Below are positions 44,242 through 53,732 of a stretch of DNA of 63,118 nucleotides, in pieces. The notes under the pieces are model-generated. The model saw nothing but the letters and a program-made list of their open reading frames with translations, did not search any database and was not told the DNA's origin. Position 1 is the first letter of the stretch; each line of letters begins with the position of its first letter. The DNA comes from Cladosporium sp. IMV 00045 (lineage: Eukaryota > Ascomycota > Dothideomycetes > Cladosporiales > Cladosporiaceae), in the NCBI GenBank assembly GCA_001931905.2, contig MSJI02000403.1, positions 1 to 63,118 on the forward strand. The letters are read 5' to 3'. The translations under genes were made by a program, and so were the position numbers.

Positions 44242-46875
44242 ATGCCCTTGTGGCCTTTCAAGAAACGGCGAAGCGGTGCCACTAACAAGGACTCGTCTTC
44301 GCCGCTCGTCTCCGACACGCCCACCACGCCTGCGCGGCGTTCGAGCACACGCCTAACCCAGCGTCTTCGCCGTGCGTCTCAACAGACCGAGAAGGCTGCT
44401 GACGTTCAATCCCCCGAACAACAGCAATCGCAGACCCACCCGACCCCTGCACAGGCGGAACAACAGACAGGTCAATCTGCCGGCAGGCCTCGAGGAAGCA
44501 TTGAAGACATTACCGCGCTTCCCGAGAGCTACTACCTCAAGCAATCGCCTCACCTCAGGCCAATTGATGTGGAACGGCCTCATATCCCATACACTTTCCG
44601 AGACCACGCTACATCACAGAGTAGTTTCCAAAGACCAGAGTCCCGTCCTGCGACTGTGAGGTCGAAACGAAGCGCGTTCGACTCGATTCCAGTACGGCGT
44701 CGTTCGAGCAAAAAGCGGAAAGACGACGACCGCGTGCGTGAGGAGGAAATTCGTGCCATGAGTGCCTCTTCGTCAGTCCCCAAGAGACCTAGCGAGAGCA
44801 TCTTTAGGCGAGACAGCAAGAAGCGGAGGAACGTCAAAGGCTCTACAGTCTCTCTGCCATACGGAGAGTCAATCCACTCAATGTCGACGGTGCCTGAACA
44901 GCGAGGCTGGGAGTTGGGCATTTTCGATATGTTCAGCCCGAGGCCAAACATTCGCTTGTCTGGAACGCCCCAATACCCCGGCCTGGATACTTACGCCGCA
45001 CCACCACCAGTCTCGCAAGATGGCTCACATAGAGCAAAGGAGAAGGAGCCAGTTGAGGGCTTCAAGAAGAAGTCACAAAGAATCGGAGTGACTGCAGATG
45101 ATATGGATGCGAGTGATCTCAGACTTTTGATGGAACGTGACGCGAAGCGCCGGGAAAGACGCAAGAGAGAGCAGCAGGAAAAGCTTGATCGTAAACTCAG
45201 GGCAAAGGCCAATCGAGACAGAGCCGACAGCAACAAAAAGCGTCGGGAAGCCGAGGAGGCGAAGAGAGAACAAATCACTCGCGCGCGAGTCGAGGAGGAG
45301 AGACGCGCGCGTCAACCATTGACGCCGCCCACAGATGTGCATCCCGCACTTCGAAGAGAGCCGCATCTCCAGCCTAGTGAGGCTGTTGGACTTGGTATTG
45401 GAGAACCGCAACAATCACAATCAATGGCACGACAGCAGGCGATGGCTGTTGAAGATCCATTCAGCGATTCTCTAGCTTCACCGCCGCCCGATGCGCAACC
45501 ACGAACTCCATTTGAGGGTCACGAACCGTTCACGCCGATGGAGACGCCTATGGAGGACCCAGTTGTTGAAACAGCGCATGCTGTTCGTTACTCGCAGCAT
45601 ACACCACAACAAGCAACGCCACCCCTATCGCCTGCACACCCTCTGCAACAACACGTACCGAGCTCGCCACTTTCAACCGATGAATTGCGACAAGAGAGAA
45701 CATCGTCTATGCCTGAACCTCCTCCTGGTATGCCTACCGTACTTGAAGAGCGGAGGACTTCCGAGCCGAAATCGATTGAGTCAAGACGTGCTGGAGGCTG
45801 GGCCACACTCTTCCGCAGAACAGGTACTAAGAAGCAAGATGGCACCAAATCTCCTCCCACTGAGACGTCGTTCGCGAACACATCTCGCGAGTCCATGTCT
45901 CGCGGTCCGATTCCAGCACACCTCCTTGGCAACGATCGCTCGCCCTTCCAGCGCAACAAAGCCGGCACGCCAACACGCACTCAAAGCAAGTTTAGGGAGG
46001 ATCTGCCTGAGATGCCCATGTCACCACCTGACTCTCGCGTACAATCTCCCGACGTTCCGGATCTTCCTGCAGGCGCTGCACTTACCGCAGCTGCATACAG
46101 GGGGCGGGCTTCACCCAGGCCTATCGATCGATCAAACGTCAACAGTCGCAGCTCTGAATTCGATACAAGCGGTGCGCTGCGCCACGATACTCCAGTCAAC
46201 CCCGGTGGCCGCGGCGCCGGCTTGATGTCTGCATCTCTCGCGTCGGTGGACTCTGAAGGCTCTTGGCTGGCCAGCGGCGGTTCGCTCAAACGTGGTTCGC
46301 GCTCCTCTCAACTCAGCCGTAGCATTGGATCGCTCAGCAAACGCCCGAACGAGTTTGTCGCAAGTTTCGAAGATGTTGGTGGCCAGGATAGAGATGCTGA
46401 GTACCTTGCACGCCATACTCCAGGCTCAGAAGCCAAGAGACAGCACAGAACACAACGCCGCGCCAGCACGCCTACTATCACCAATGCAGACGAAGAAAGC
46501 ATTCTCAGCGACTCGCCTGCCGACCCTTCGGCTCCATTGACAATGCACGGCAGCGTGCGCCGAAAGCCCACACTCGTGCATCGCGACCCGATCGCCCGCT
46601 CGCGCGAAGGTCTCCTCGCCGAATTTGCCACAGGCGAAGTCGCAACCATCGAGGGCGGTGGCAACAACGACGACGATTACGAAATGGCAACGCCCGCCAC
46701 CGAAGCGCAAGTTCGCCGCGCCACATCCGTCAACTACAACGACCGCGGACACGCTCGAAGGGTCTCTGCTGGTGAACCCAAGCTGCTCGATGTCCCACCT
46801 TCCAGACGACAAAGCGTCTCGCCCACTGAGAGGAAGAGAGAAAGCTCTCAGTCGCTTTCCAAGATGGCATCATGA
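44242..46875 (+). CDS. Large basic, disordered fungal protein of unknown function
   Basis: A single exon of 877 aa, starting at the only in-frame ATG of a frame that opens further upstream. The N-terminus MPLWPFKKRR is short, aromatic and basic. The protein is dominated by Ser, Arg, Pro, Glu and Thr. A highly charged coiled-coil-like helix spans roughly residues 291-359 (RDAKRRERRKREQQEKLDRKL onward). Motifs such as WELGIFDMFSPRPNIRL (about 230-246) and GGWATLFRRTG (about 518-528) look like conserved islands in disorder. I recognise no catalytic domain. Proteins of this type are common in Pezizomycotina as uncharacterised conserved proteins. I assign no function. Confidence 0.75.
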   Translation: MPLWPFKKRRSGATNKDSSSPLVSDTPTTPARRSSTRLTQRLRRASQQTEKAADVQSPEQQQSQTHPTPAQAEQQTGQSAGRPRGSIEDITALPESYYLKQSPHLRPIDVERPHIPYTFRDHATSQSSFQRPESRPATVRSKRSAFDSIPVRRRSSKKRKDDDRVREEEIRAMSASSSVPKRPSESIFRRDSKKRRNVKGSTVSLPYGESIHSMSTVPEQRGWELGIFDMFSPRPNIRLSGTPQYPGLDTYAAPPPVSQDGSHRAKEKEPVEGFKKKSQRIGVTADDMDASDLRLLMERDAKRRERRKREQQEKLDRKLRAKANRDRADSNKKRREAEEAKREQITRARVEEERRARQPLTPPTDVHPALRREPHLQPSEAVGLGIGEPQQSQSMARQQAMAVEDPFSDSLASPPPDAQPRTPFEGHEPFTPMETPMEDPVVETAHAVRYSQHTPQQATPPLSPAHPLQQHVPSSPLSTDELRQERTSSMPEPPPGMPTVLEERRTSEPKSIESRRAGGWATLFRRTGTKKQDGTKSPPTETSFANTSRESMSRGPIPAHLLGNDRSPFQRNKAGTPTRTQSKFREDLPEMPMSPPDSRVQSPDVPDLPAGAALTAAAYRGRASPRPIDRSNVNSRSSEFDTSGALRHDTPVNPGGRGAGLMSASLASVDSEGSWLASGGSLKRGSRSSQLSRSIGSLSKRPNEFVASFEDVGGQDRDAEYLARHTPGSEAKRQHRTQRRASTPTITNADEESILSDSPADPSAPLTMHGSVRRKPTLVHRDPIARSREGLLAEFATGEVATIEGGGNNDDDYEMATPATEAQVRRATSVNYNDRGHARRVSAGEPKLLDVPPSRRQSVSPTERKRESSQSLSKMAS

Positions 46876-48596
46876 AATGGGCCATAAGACTGTGCGGGAG
46901 TGACAACCGCCAACAATTTCGTATCTGTGCTGTTAGAATTCTTTTCTATTCTTTTTCTCTTTCTTGTTCGTTTCCACATTGCGTGCGGCATTTGTTTGCT
47001 TTTGTTTGCTAATGCGTTAGATACCCAAATTTTGGCTTGTTTCTTTTTCTCTTGACTTTTCGTATCCTGCTTTTCCCATTTCTCATGCTTCATTTCCACG
47101 GTGTTTCCACTACCACTACAGCACGCTTGCTTCTGCTTTTTCTTTGTTGTACTATCATGTCTCAACGGCTTTCAAAATCGGGGAATAGGAAAGGGAAGGA
47201 ATGATCCTGCGGCCCGTGAGGCGTAACAGCCAGTCCCTCTTAAGGTCTTTCACCACTACTTTCAGACCCTCGAATCGGAGCACAGATGGACACGGCATGT
47301 GCGGGAGTATTACAGGACTCATTGGGGCTCTTTCGAGAGACATTATTTCGAGGGAAGAAAAGGCTGGTTTCAAGCTGGACCCCAGACAGGGCATTGGTCT
47401 TTCTCTGTAATAGTACCATTTGGGATCTTGAGGGTTGAAGGACACCCGAGGAAGGGATTGTGTTGGACATTGGCAAGGGGATGTTTGTATAGGATTACCA
47501 TTGTTGGCATGTGGGCCATAGATAGATGGTAGGGCGGAAACTGGAAAGATCAGATAGCGCGAGGAAGGCTTTGAATGCTATCTTGACTCTCTAATCATGT
47601 CTGGTTCACTCGTGCTTTCTGACATGATCTCGTCGTCTACTGGTGTAGAGCCTATATGTTCGACTCAACATCTCACCCATGGGACACCGATCGAGCGTGT
47701 TCGCGGGATACGCATATCTTGCCTGTTCTGCTCACCTGTCATACACCAAGACGCATGCTTTAACCTGCAGTGTCAATATTGACGACTCGCGATCCTGCAT
47801 GCACCCCATGCGACTATTGCGGTATAGCTAAATGTACCAATCCAGCACGGCTCGGCATGACATGGCATGCAATGCTGCAGCCTTCCACGTCACATCAGCG
47901 CAACATCGCGGCGCTTCACGACCGCATGTGGTGATTGTTGGACGAGGGAGGGTGTGGACGGGGAGGTCGCTTGTGGGCTGTTTTGCAGGTTGGGAATGTA
48001 TCTCGGCGAGTGGTTGCCCTCGCGCACGTCATGGGTGTGATTTGCCGATGTGCATACATACATACATACCTCCTCCTCACTGAGATGGCGAGGTGAGGTG
48101 CTTTATCCCACTCGGTTGGTTGGTTGGCGCGCAGCTGCCTTCGTGGGAGCTGGGTGGCGAATGTTCGAGCTATATAATGTATCGCTTATCTTCTGCAGCC
48201 TTGCCAGCCCTGGTGCATCTGATATTTGATTTTCCTGACAAGATTCACGACGATTCTATCTAAGGTGAGTGCAATCATTTCTAATTGAGAGGCTCTCAGA
48301 CAAATCAATGATTACATGTATTCCATCGTTGATTGCATCGCCCGAAGCGCGCGGAGAACAGCCGAGGGATCTCCTTCCCCTTACAAAGCATTCGGGGGCC
48401 TTGCAAGAACAAGAGAAGAACAAACGACACCCACCCCATCAGGCATTTGTCAAGCATCCATCAGGCAGAGAGCACGCAAAAGAGAAACAGCAAGAGTCCC
48501 TTACCTCAGCAATTCGCTTCGCCACTCCCCTCCCTATCCTCCTTTTGTATATATTGTCCAGCTCCCTTCCTCTCACCTCTCCCACCTCTTTTCTAA
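46876..48596. other. Intergenic region upstream of thioredoxin
   Basis: 1.7 kb. It contains a (CATA)4-like microsatellite near 48053-48068, a TATATAA at 48171 and a strong donor-like AAG|GTGAGT at 48265. No supportable protein-coding gene. Confidence 0.4.
48171..48177 (+). promoter_or_regulatory. Candidate TATA box upstream of thioredoxin
   Basis: TATATAA lies 426 bp before the thioredoxin ATG. A GTGAGT donor-like site at 48265 suggests the 5' leader may contain an intron, which would explain the distance. The assignment is inference. Confidence 0.3.
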
Positions 48597-49442
48597 ATGT
48601 CATCCCGCACAATCTTCTCGCGAGCACTACTCACCTGCTCCGCACGCAGTCTCAGACCCACATCCGGCTTCCTCAGACCCCTCACCAACACCACCAGCGC
48701 TTTCAACACCAACACCACCACCAACAACTTCTCTTTCACCAACAACACCCGTAACTTCTCCTCCACAATGTCCAAAGAAGGCGTCCACAACCTCGGCTCG
48801 TACGTTCCACCCATCGCTTGCTCTACGTCTTGCTCTCGCCGCTACTTGGGCGCGCGCGCGCAAATCGCAGAAACGCGCAAATCGCAGAAACTTGAACTGA
48901 ACTGACTAACACTCGTCATTTACAGGAAGGCTGACTTCGACTCCGCCCTCGGCGCCAGCGGCCTTATGGTCGTTGACTTCTTCGCCACCTGGTGCGGTCC
49001 TTGCAAGGTCATCGCTCCTCAGGTCGTCAAGTACGTTTTTTTTTCTCGTCGCCTCCCTTCTTCGCATCGTCATACCCCGCTGCTGCCCGCCGCTCGAAAG
49101 TTGTGATTACAAATTCACCACGAATTTGGAGTGGAAGAAGAACAAAGATAAGAGATGGAACGACAACAACAAGAGCGGCACCATGTGGCAGCAGCATGAA
49201 TGCATATATCCGCAAGCCACGAAAGAAGTACACCTCGCTGACAAATCAATCGTAGGATGTCCGACACCTACAAGGACACCCGCTTCTTCAAGATCGACGT
49301 CGACGAGGTCCCCGAGGTCGCCCAGAGCGAGAGCGTGCGCGCCATGCCCACCTTCCTCCTCTACAAGGACGGCAAGAAGGTCGGCGAGGTCGTCGGCGCC
49401 AACCCCACCGCCCTCGAGGCCGCTATCAAGCAGCACGCTTAG
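48597..49442 (+). CDS. Thioredoxin with mitochondrial-type presequence
   Basis: Three exons: 48597-48799, 48926-49030 and 49256-49442, with introns of 126 and 225 bp, giving 164 aa. The first 57 residues are rich in Arg, Ser, Thr and Asn, lack acidic residues and end in TRNFSST, like a mitochondrial targeting signal. Met58 opens the thioredoxin body ([11 protein letters not shown]). The active site WCGPC has Cys91 and Cys94; [12 protein letters not shown] and the cis-proline block [13 protein letters not shown] follow. Without the extension the protein is 107 aa, standard thioredoxin size. Initiation at Met58 would give a cytosolic form. The function is disulfide reduction, with electrons from thioredoxin reductase. 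Confidence 0.94.
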
Positions 49443-50064
49443 ATTATGAAATGAAAAATCACACACCTGTTTGCTCTTGTTTTGCGGTTTCCATGGTTCA
49501 TTGGAAAAGTGGCGAGGATCAAGTGACGTTTCAAACGAATGATGGAGTCCTTGATGGAGGATGGACGGCAATAAGGTTGCGTGAAAGATAGATCGGTTTT
49601 GATACCCGAGCTAAAGCTAAGGGTGAATGGAATGGCTTTCTGAATTCCTTCTCTGTCGTCTTCGCCCGTTCATCCAGCTGCTGTTTTCGTGCTCTTAGTG
49701 CCACAGGTTTCTTAAGTGCAATTGACATCTCATCTCGTGCTAATCCTCGCGTGAGGTGAACATGGCCTTGGAATGTCACGCCACTGCCCAATGCAATGCT
49801 CTCTTTGGTTCCACGGCTCCCTTGAATGCGGGTGTTGATTGCATTCGCTCATGGCTCTCACTGTAACGGCAGGATTGACGTCGCCGCAACCTTGTTTTGA
49901 AGGTTGCCACATTCGAAGGCGCTACGCTTCAAGGTTATCGAGACTTCACATGTGCTTCTTATATGACAACAATCCTGGATTACTGAATACATGTTGTACT
50001 TTACAGATCTAGATATATACACGCAGTCTATCTCCGCACATGCATATGTAGACCATTGAGACAT
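49443..50064. other. Intergenic region between convergent genes
   Basis: 622 bp. Only 3' flanks seen. Confidence 0.35.
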
Positions 50065-51972
50065 CTACCTGCCCGTCTCCTCTCCAGCACTTCCCCAAAT
50101 CTCCTCCCAACCACGTGGGTTCAACTCCAACGGGCCCGCCAACTCTCCCATGCGAGGCGTCTTGTTCTCCCCCGGCTCCGGCAAGCAGATCCACTCCCGC
50201 ACGCACCCGGGCACGTCCTCCTTCGCATGGCTAATGACCAGCAACGCCTGCTCCTCTCCCAGCCCCTCCATCACGGGCTGCCCGCCGTTGCTACCATTCT
50301 TCTCGCCCTGCGACAAGAACGCCAGCGCCCGGTCGCGCACCGCCTCGTCCATGCCGCTGAACGCTTCGTCGAGAATTATCAGTGGTGGACGGTGCACGAT
50401 GGCGCGCAGGAAGAGCGCAAGACGCTGCGCTGAAAAGGCCAGCTCTGCGAAGCGGATCTCCTTCGCCCAGGAAAGGTCTTGCTTTGCATCACCCTTGCTC
50501 TGCTGTTCCTGCGGCCGCAAGTCGCTCGCGAACCAGCGCAGACACGCATCGACCCTGCGCCTCGCCACGTCGTCCAAAGCCGGTTTCGCGAGCGGGGCGT
50601 CCGCCCAGGCTGACTCAAGCGTGCGACGGAGCGAGAGGTCTTTGGGGAAGAAAGCGTGCACTTCCGGGCTGGAGTGGCCCATTTTCCGCTGCAGGTCGAA
50701 GACGCTGATGCCCGGCTGGCCCGGCGAGGGGAGGCGCGAGCGCCCGAAAAGTTTCACCGGCAGCCCGTAGGTTTGCGGGTGGTCGGATGTGATCAGGCTG
50801 AGCATTGTCGTCTTGCCGCTGCCGTTGGGGCCGAAGATGCCGCATCGCTGGCCCCGGTGGAGGTTCCACCAGAGCCCTGGGCTTGGGGCGGAGGGTTGGT
50901 GCCAGGCGCCGAGGACGGTGTTGTTGCCGTAGGTTACTTGTACGCCGTTGAGTTCGACGAGGGCTTCGCCTTTGGGGAGGGGAGGGGAGTCTTTGGGAAA
51001 GCCGTCGCGGGAGACCTGGTTTGAGCTTTCTGTCGCGGAGTCGCTGTGTTTGAGGAAGCTCTTGGAGTTCTCGAGAACCTGCTCTTTGTGTCCTTGGTCG
51101 AGCACTTTGAGGTGCTCGTCTACGACCACTGCGTGTGATATCCACTCCGGCACGCCATCCTCTGGTCGCAGACTGATGACAAGTCGAGGTTGGCTGCGCT
51201 CAGCCAGTTTCTTCAGAACGCCAGACAACCTCGCCAATGTCCTCGGGTCAAGGCCCATGAATGGCCCGTCCAGCAACAAGACCTCAGGCCTCTCCATCAG
51301 CGCCTTTGCAATTCGAGCCCGCCGCGTCTGTCCGTTGCTCAAATTCGCAACGGGCATGTCCAACAACCTTCCAAGATCCAACTGCTCCGTGACCTCACTC
51401 AACGCCTCCTTCTCGCCAGCCGTCTCCTCGCGCTCCAGCGCATTCAACTCCGTATGCCCCGTCAGATAGTCGCGAACAGTGAAGTCCGTCTCTTCGCGCC
51501 GACTCTCATAGCGAGCACTCAGATACGCGCCGCGAACATCTGTGCCGCCGACACCGGAGCCGCGCTCGGCGTCGAATCCCACGTACTTGATCGCATGTTG
51601 CAGGGCGACGTGCGCGTCCGTCAAAGCGGGATAGCGGCGTGCCCTCGGCGGGAGGCAGATGTGCTGGCCGGCGAGGATTTGGAGGAAGGTGGTTCGCGCG
51701 ATCGAAGAGGGGGAGATTACGGACCAGTACTGCTGTTGCTGCTGCTGGTCGGGTTTGGCGGTGGTGGTGTCATTGCTGTTGCTGGAAAGGGTGTATGAGA
51801 GATTGGGGAACAAGGGCGGGTTGTGTGATTGTGTGGCTACGTTGCTCGACGATGGATAGTGTTTGTAGAATGTGCCGTTTTGGATGTCAATGACTGGTTT
51901 GGTGGAGGTGTATCGACGGTATTGTAAAGGGAATCGCCATTTGGGATCGCGGGCCAGCGCTCTCCTCAACAT
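50065..51972 (-). CDS. Twin-domain soluble ABC ATPase, probably mitochondrial
   Basis: A single exon of 635 aa with no membrane segments. The N-terminus MLRRALARDPKWRF...RRYTS looks like a mitochondrial presequence. NBD1 has a degenerate Walker A (SPSSIARTT, 87-95; lysine replaced by Arg), an intact LSNGQ signature (211-215) and a Walker B with Gly in place of the catalytic Glu (LLLDGP, Gly236). NBD2 has a perfect Walker A (GPNGSGKTT, 381-389) and Walker B (LIILDEAF, Glu536), but its signature is FSAQR (513-517). It resembles ModF/PhrA-type ABC proteins and an uncharacterised fission-yeast mitochondrial ABC ATPase group. The substrate or partner is unknown. Confidence 0.85.
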   Translation of the reverse strand: MLRRALARDPKWRFPLQYRRYTSTKPVIDIQNGTFYKHYPSSSNVATQSHNPPLFPNLSYTLSSNSNDTTTAKPDQQQQQQYWSVISPSSIARTTFLQILAGQHICLPPRARRYPALTDAHVALQHAIKYVGFDAERGSGVGGTDVRGAYLSARYESRREETDFTVRDYLTGHTELNALEREETAGEKEALSEVTEQLDLGRLLDMPVANLSNGQTRRARIAKALMERPEVLLLDGPFMGLDPRTLARLSGVLKKLAERSQPRLVISLRPEDGVPEWISHAVVVDEHLKVLDQGHKEQVLENSKSFLKHSDSATESSNQVSRDGFPKDSPPLPKGEALVELNGVQVTYGNNTVLGAWHQPSAPSPGLWWNLHRGQRCGIFGPNGSGKTTMLSLITSDHPQTYGLPVKLFGRSRLPSPGQPGISVFDLQRKMGHSSPEVHAFFPKDLSLRRTLESAWADAPLAKPALDDVARRRVDACLRWFASDLRPQEQQSKGDAKQDLSWAKEIRFAELAFSAQRLALFLRAIVHRPPLIILDEAFSGMDEAVRDRALAFLSQGEKNGSNGGQPVMEGLGEEQALLVISHAKEDVPGCVREWICLPEPGENKTPRMGELAGPLELNPRGWEEIWGSAGEETGR

Positions 51973-52248
51973 GTCCTCCTCTTTTCCGTCTCTTCCTTAT
52001 CGCTGTGGAAAGGAAAAAACAAGTCGATTGGGTGTATGGAAATAGATTAACTACATGTGGAAAAGCAATGTCATATCAGTCAGCATGCCTATCGGCTTCG
52101 AGCTTCCGTTGCTCTCGGCTTGTGACGCCGAGGTGATGTGGACCAGCTTTCGCGGGGTTTGATAGATGAAGTATATCTTCATGTCTTCACTTCCATCTCA
52201 AAACCTTGTTCGCATTACTTCATCAATCATTTATATCACACATCGAAT

Positions 52249-52670
52249 ATGATCTCTTCCTTCCAGCCCTCGAGACCAAAGGTAGACAGCATTGCGATCA
52301 TAAATACATTGTGGAACATACCCTAACTCACAACTCCTCTCAGGTCACCGCTCCACCTGCTCAAAACCCGATGCATCAACAGCAAATCCGTCCATCATCC
52401 ACCGAACAGCCACAGTACCAACAACGCCAACCAAATCTCACACCCAGAAGTCAGATCGAAGCAATGCCTCCACACCAACGTCCAGCCAATTCGCCTGCAG
52501 TCCAACCTTTCAATCCCGCCACACTTCATCCGGTCTTCTTCTCCGAAGCGTGGCGAAGAGCTCCTTTTCCTTTGCCCGGCACGCCTGGAGGGTTCAGTCC
52601 TGTTGCTACGGGCTATGCCTTTGGAGCTGGAGCTGTAGCTGCGAGGAAGGAGGGTTCGACGAAGTTGTAG
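52249..52670 (+). CDS. Small Pro/Gln-rich protein of unknown function
   Basis: Two exons, 52249-52281 and 52344-52670, giving 119 aa. The 62-bp intron (GTAGAC...CTCTCAG) has a CTAAC branch site 16 bp before the acceptor, and both exons stay in frame. The N-terminal 65 residues are Gln/Pro/Ser-rich. The C-terminal part (NPATLHPVFFSEAWRRAPF, then GTPGGFSPVATGYAFGAGA) is less biased and looks folded or membrane-associated. It is divergent from the ABC gene, 276 bp away. No family recognised. Confidence 0.5.
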
Positions 52671-52741
52671 TGCCTGCTCGTATTGGACGGGTGCAGGCCG
52701 CGCTGTTCGGATCCGGCAGCTCTCTGGTGCCACGCCTGGCC

Positions 52742-53149
52742 TCAAGACCTGCTAGCATTTCTTTCATAGCGATGCCTCACCTGCTGGTTGAACGTTCTCC
52801 AGATATCATCGACCATTAGATTGCATCTGTTGCAGCTATTCGTTATCACAAGCTCCCGGATATCCTTCACGCAATCCCCGCACCAGGCGTCAACGTTTAC
52901 ATCTTCGGTGGTGTAATTTGGGCATGCTATCATTCTTTGCGGATCCCATACGAGCTCGCCCTTCGTATTCCCGACGGCGGCATGAGCACAAGGAGTTTGG
53001 CGGTCCTTGAAGTGGGCGCATGCTAGCACTAGCCTCTGATCTTTGCACATGATCGAATTTGAGAGAGTCTGAAGGTTGTTGGACCTGGAAAGAAAGCGGC
53101 GTAATGGGTGCACTTTATACCCCATACGCGTAATCTGGACGCGAATCAT
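52742..53149 (-). CDS. Small cysteine-rich protein, possibly zinc-binding
   Basis: A single-exon ORF of 135 aa (or 102 aa from the ATG at codon 34, MCKDQR). The C-terminal 100 residues carry about ten cysteines plus histidines in pairs (CAHF, CAHA, CPNY, CGDC, CNRC). Similar short Cys/His-rich proteins are frequent in Dothideomycetes. There is no signal peptide, so metal binding is likelier than disulfide-rich secretion. Whether it is expressed cannot be told from sequence. Confidence 0.4.
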   Translation of the reverse strand: MIRVQITRMGYKVHPLRRFLSRSNNLQTLSNSIMCKDQRLVLACAHFKDRQTPCAHAAVGNTKGELVWDPQRMIACPNYTTEDVNVDAWCGDCVKDIRELVITNSCNRCNLMVDDIWRTFNQQVRHRYERNASRS

Positions 53150-53732
53150 CGTCCAAATCTGATTGCTCGAATGACTGCTGCTCTTTTGGCAGTACGTCCG
53201 ATCTGGGCGATCAAGATCCTATGAGTCGTCTATGACAGCAAACACAATGTATCGCATACATTACGAGTATCTACAACCACGCAGACGGTCATTTAGCTCG
53301 CCGTGAGTGTCGGGTTTTCTCGGAAAAGTCTAGACCTACCTGTGTCGCCTGGCGTTGGCTGAGACAGGAGAGTTCTATTTACCACACGTCATGGTCTCTA
53401 GCCACGTCTTCAATGCGCGCTGGCATTCTGTTTCGACGCCCGAACTTCGTCCAGTCTTCCACACTGTTCGTGTGATGCGTCTCTGCTTCTACGAGACACC
53501 ACTGCAATAATACCCTTCTTAATCTGACTCCTGGCTGGCATTTCATCCTATTTCTTTCAAACATCCAGCAAACTGTCCCATGAACTTCTTGCTTTTCTCT
53601 TGTACAGATCTATTTGGCAGCACGAGCAGACTGCAAGGCTGAGCCTTGCTCCCTGACTACCATTCATACTAACACGAACGCTGGGTGACTCTGACACATC
53701 GAAACCCAAGAGACACTTCAGCAAGCTTCGTC
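53150..53732. other. Divergent intergenic region
   Basis: 583 bp between the Cys-rich ORF and the terpene-cyclase-like gene. Nothing else seen. Confidence 0.3.

Noticed and set aside
44353..46812. Several long antisense ORFs across the 877-aa basic protein gene
   Set aside because: They mirror the Ser/Arg-rich sense codons and have no domains; shadows of the sense gene.
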